DNA of 8,205 nucleotides from CANLWN01 sp039815505 (GTDB lineage: Bacteria; Bacteroidota; Bacteroidia; Flavobacteriales; Flavobacteriaceae). The notes under the pieces are model-generated. The model made no database searches, was not told the DNA's origin, and saw only the letters and a program-made list of their open reading frames with translations. The position numbers and the translations under genes were made by a program. The stretch spans positions 1 through 8,205 of the forward strand of contig JBCBZE010000145.1 of the NCBI GenBank assembly GCA_039815505.1. Direction: 5' to 3'. Shown piece by piece: positions 7,160 to 8,205 of this stretch (positions within the stretch are counted from its first letter, which is position 1; each line of letters opens with the position of its first letter).

Positions 7160-8205
7160 TGAATAAACTACCCACCGTTTCCCGAACCGAAGTGTTTAGA
7201 AATAGAAAACGCATCTTAAACAACCCCTTACCTTTTCATAAGGAAAACTTTGAAAAGTTTGGGGATACTTTTAGGGTTAAAGCGGGAAGTTCAACCCCAA
7301 TAATATTTACAAGAGATCCCGGGCTAATAAAGCATATTCTTCAAAAACAACATAAAAAGTATCAAAAATCACCTTTGCAGACCGTTGACTTGGCGAAATA
7401 CATAGGTCATGGCATTTTAACTTCCAATGGAGAACATTGGCGTGCCCATAGACGAATGGTACAACCCGCTTTTCATAAAAAGAAGCTCAGAGGACTAATA
7501 GATATCATGCGCAATGCCATTCAGGATGAAATTAGACGGATACCCTCTGGACGTGTTGACGATATCTTTCCTTTTATGAGTGATTTGGCTTTTCAGGTGG
7601 TGGCAAAATCACTTTTCAGTCGTTCCGATATTCACGGCCCGATGCTGAAGTTGCAAGAAATAACCCAAGCCAATCAAAAAATGTTGATCAAGGAAATGCG
7701 TCAGCCTTATTTTATCTGGTGGTTTAAACTAAAGGGGGAAATAGGGAAGCAGCTCCGTTTATCCAGGCAGGGAAGGGAAATACTCAATACGATTATAGAA
7801 GAGCGAATTACTTCCGGAGAAGAGAAGGATGATTTGCTGGATATGTTGTTAAAATCGAGGTATGAGGATGGTTCCGCCATGTCCCGGGAACAATTGATCG
7901 ATGAGGTGGTAATTCTTTTTACGGCAGGCCATGAGACTACGGCAAATGCACTTAGTTTTACGTTGTTTTTATTGGCAAAGCATCCGCGTATTCAGGAAAA
8001 ACTGCATAGCGAGGTCGATAAAGTGGATTTTAGCACATCGACTGCATTTCAAAGTCTTACGGAGCTACAGTACGCTAAGCAGTGTTTGGAGGAATCTATG
8101 AGGCTCTATCCACCGGCCTATATCATTGATAGAATAAGTATGGAAGTGGATGAATTTCAAGGAAGAACATTTCCTAAGAATACCTTTATACTCATGTCTA
8201 TTTAT
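7159..8205 (+). CDS. Cytochrome P450 monooxygenase, 3' end outside window
   Basis: Heme-thiolate monooxygenase; the substrate cannot be predicted. The frame stays open to the window edge and gives 349 residues of an expected 440-460. Seen in order: GDTFRV (35-40); helix C motif WRAHRRMVQPAFH (94-106), whose W and R contact heme propionates; helix I oxygen-activation motif AGHETT (256-261); and the helix K ExxR motif E312-R315 followed by YPP. The heme-ligand FxxGxRxC loop would lie past base 8205, so catalytic completeness cannot be judged. There is no N-terminal membrane anchor or signal peptide, so a soluble protein is expected. The AGHETT and long helix C sequence recall CYP4/CYP102-like families more than the classic CYP101 type. 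ATG7159 overlaps the ruvB stop as TAATG, and the protein's first residues join directly to conserved P450 sequence, which supports this start. No redox partner is visible. Confidence 0.94.
   Translation, partial: MNKLPTVSRTEVFRNRKRILNNPLPFHKENFEKFGDTFRVKAGSSTPIIFTRDPGLIKHILQKQHKKYQKSPLQTVDLAKYIGHGILTSNGEHWRAHRRMVQPAFHKKKLRGLIDIMRNAIQDEIRRIPSGRVDDIFPFMSDLAFQVVAKSLFSRSDIHGPMLKLQEITQANQKMLIKEMRQPYFIWWFKLKGEIGKQLRLSRQGREILNTIIEERITSGEEKDDLLDMLLKSRYEDGSAMSREQLIDEVVILFTAGHETTANALSFTLFLLAKHPRIQEKLHSEVDKVDFSTSTAFQSLTELQYAKQCLEESMRLYPPAYIIDRISMEVDEFQGRTFPKNTFILMSIY

Overview
The window reads as ordinary chromosomal DNA of a member of the Bacteroidota, most likely a marine Flavobacteriaceae. This rests on moderate GC content, A-rich leaders in place of clear Shine-Dalgarno sites, one good Bacteroidota-type -7 promoter element (TAnnTTTG), and a RuvB and a long acyl-CoA oxidase-like protein of the kind common in that group. 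No database comparison was possible, so the genus is not assigned. No mobile element, CRISPR array, rRNA or tRNA was seen.

Left part (1-3586, plus strand): three co-directional genes of reductive pyrimidine catabolism. The first is the 3' part of a nitrilase-superfamily beta-ureidopropionase (1-861, step 3, N-carbamoyl-beta-alanine to beta-alanine). Next are preT (868-2193) and preA (2249-3586), the two subunits of a split dihydropyrimidine dehydrogenase (step 1, uracil/thymine to dihydro forms). PreT carries FAD, the NAD(P)H site and N-terminal Fe-S ligands. PreA carries the FMN barrel with the catalytic Cys and two C-terminal [4Fe-4S] motifs. Together they match the domains of the single-chain mammalian enzyme. 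The step-2 enzyme, dihydropyrimidinase, is not in the window and would be expected upstream of position 1.

Middle (3587-6016): a 165-bp convergent gap with only weak hairpins, then a minus-strand gene for a 754-residue acyl-CoA oxidase/dehydrogenase with an extra N-terminal helical region. It presumably acts in fatty-acid beta-oxidation.

Right part (6017-8205): a 120-bp divergent intergenic region holds a cluster of TTACG half-sites near the oxidase start and a -7 element almost touching the ruvB start codon, which suggests a leaderless or near-leaderless mRNA. ruvB (6137-7159) encodes the Holliday-junction branch-migration ATPase. It overlaps by one base (TAATG) a cytochrome P450 gene (7159 to the window end, 3' truncated before the heme-binding cysteine).

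I see no convincing previously undescribed system. The points most worth a second look are the translationally coupled ruvB-P450 pair, the probable leaderless ruvB transcript, the half-site cluster, and the N-terminal module of the acyl-CoA oxidase-like protein.
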